Shown: positions 35,016 to 35,624 of the stretch, one piece after another
How positions within the stretch are numbered: position 1 is the first letter of the stretch
Layout of the letters: every line of letters begins with the position of its first letter
Source of the DNA: Perkinsus chesapeaki
Taxonomy: Eukaryota > Perkinsozoa > Perkinsida > Perkinsidae
Assembly (NCBI GenBank): GCA_013115145.1
Contig: JAAPAO010000369.1
Span: forward strand, 1-35,624
Length of the DNA: 35,624 nucleotides
Reading direction: 5' to 3'
The notes under the pieces: generated by a model
What the model was told of the DNA's origin: nothing
The model's input: only the letters and a program-made list of their open reading frames with translations
Databases searched by the model: none
Made by a program: the position numbers and the translations under genes

Positions 35016-35624
35016 TTCGTAAGAACTGAAAACCTGCACGAGCATCTGGCACTACTGTATATGTATGTGAAGATATCGTAACACGCTAATAAGCTCGATA
35101 CAGGTGAGCGCCGGATGGTTGCAGCTTTCGGTTAGCTCATTGAGCTTTGACAGAATTGGCTCTATAACCGGTTCTGAATTTTGGAACTACACCTCGTCCC
35201 AGCCAAGTCTGACAAGTGGAGTCCACTTAGTGGACGCAAGAATACCAGCCTTCTACACAAGCTTGAGTCATTCTCAGTCTCCCTGTCTGAAGCTTCAATG
35301 CAACATCTGAGGAGCCCAAATGTTGCCTTGAAATTTGACCGAGTGCCATACTCCATGCTCGATACCACGAAAAACTGTTACATAAACGATTCATCCAATC
35401 TGATTGGATATATACCCTCAACTTGAAGGCCAAGGGATAAGGCAGCATGCATGAGAGGCATACGAAGACCATGATAGAGCATACAGGATCACACTGACAT
35501 ATCACACATAGCACTGTTGTGATATAGCACAGCGCCACTGTCGTACTTGGCTGTAAAATCCCATCGAACACGGGAGTGCGGGAGGAATACTCAAACCCGA
35601 AACCCGAACACACTCCAAAAGTTG
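35016..35624. other. Right-hand edge, no supported gene
   Basis: About 600 bases. Open frames of 81 (+, 35181-35426) and 128 codons (-, 35227-35613) overlap each other and lack motifs. The 5' UTR and promoter of the secreted protein gene should lie at its left end. Confidence 0.4.

Overview
The window looks like nuclear DNA of a unicellular eukaryote. Its genes are split by many short introns (mostly about 35-100 nt, nearly all GT-AG). A Pol III-type tRNA gene sits between genes, and one gene encodes the ciliary GTPase ARL6/BBS3, so the organism should make a cilium or flagellum. Intron density, tandem gene families and base composition would suit an alveolate such as Perkinsus, but that assignment is an impression, not a proof. 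There are no bacterial operons, CRISPR arrays or insertion sequences. Gene models were built by hand: I joined open frames at splice sites and required the reading phase to match at each junction.

Layout. 260-5747: two tandem RING-finger genes with the same exon plan, and between them a small candidate membrane protein with a zinc-ribbon-like tail. 6468-16971: five tandem aldo-keto reductase (AKR) genes, all on the + strand and all with an intact catalytic tetrad. The first and last copies carry an N-terminal signal peptide and end in -DFEL or -DAEL. The three central copies have neither. A tRNA-Ala(AGC) gene lies inside this array. 17956-27848, all on the - strand: an S28 serine carboxypeptidase, a protein built almost entirely of IQ (calmodulin-binding) motifs, a multi-pass membrane protein, an orphan 306-residue protein, and the 3' end of another small gene. 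28352-33629, + strand: two tandem ankyrin-repeat genes sharing one exon architecture, followed 93 bases later by ARL6. 34360-35015, - strand: a small secreted orphan protein.

Functional reading. The AKR array looks like local amplification of one NADPH-dependent carbonyl/alcohol oxidoreductase, with diversification of cell compartment (cytosol versus secretory pathway) and a recent gene-conversion event between two copies. The ankyrin-ARL6 block may be a co-inherited cilium-associated neighbourhood, but that link is inference. Several intergenic stretches carry clusters of perfect, sometimes overlapping, palindromes that no gene explains.
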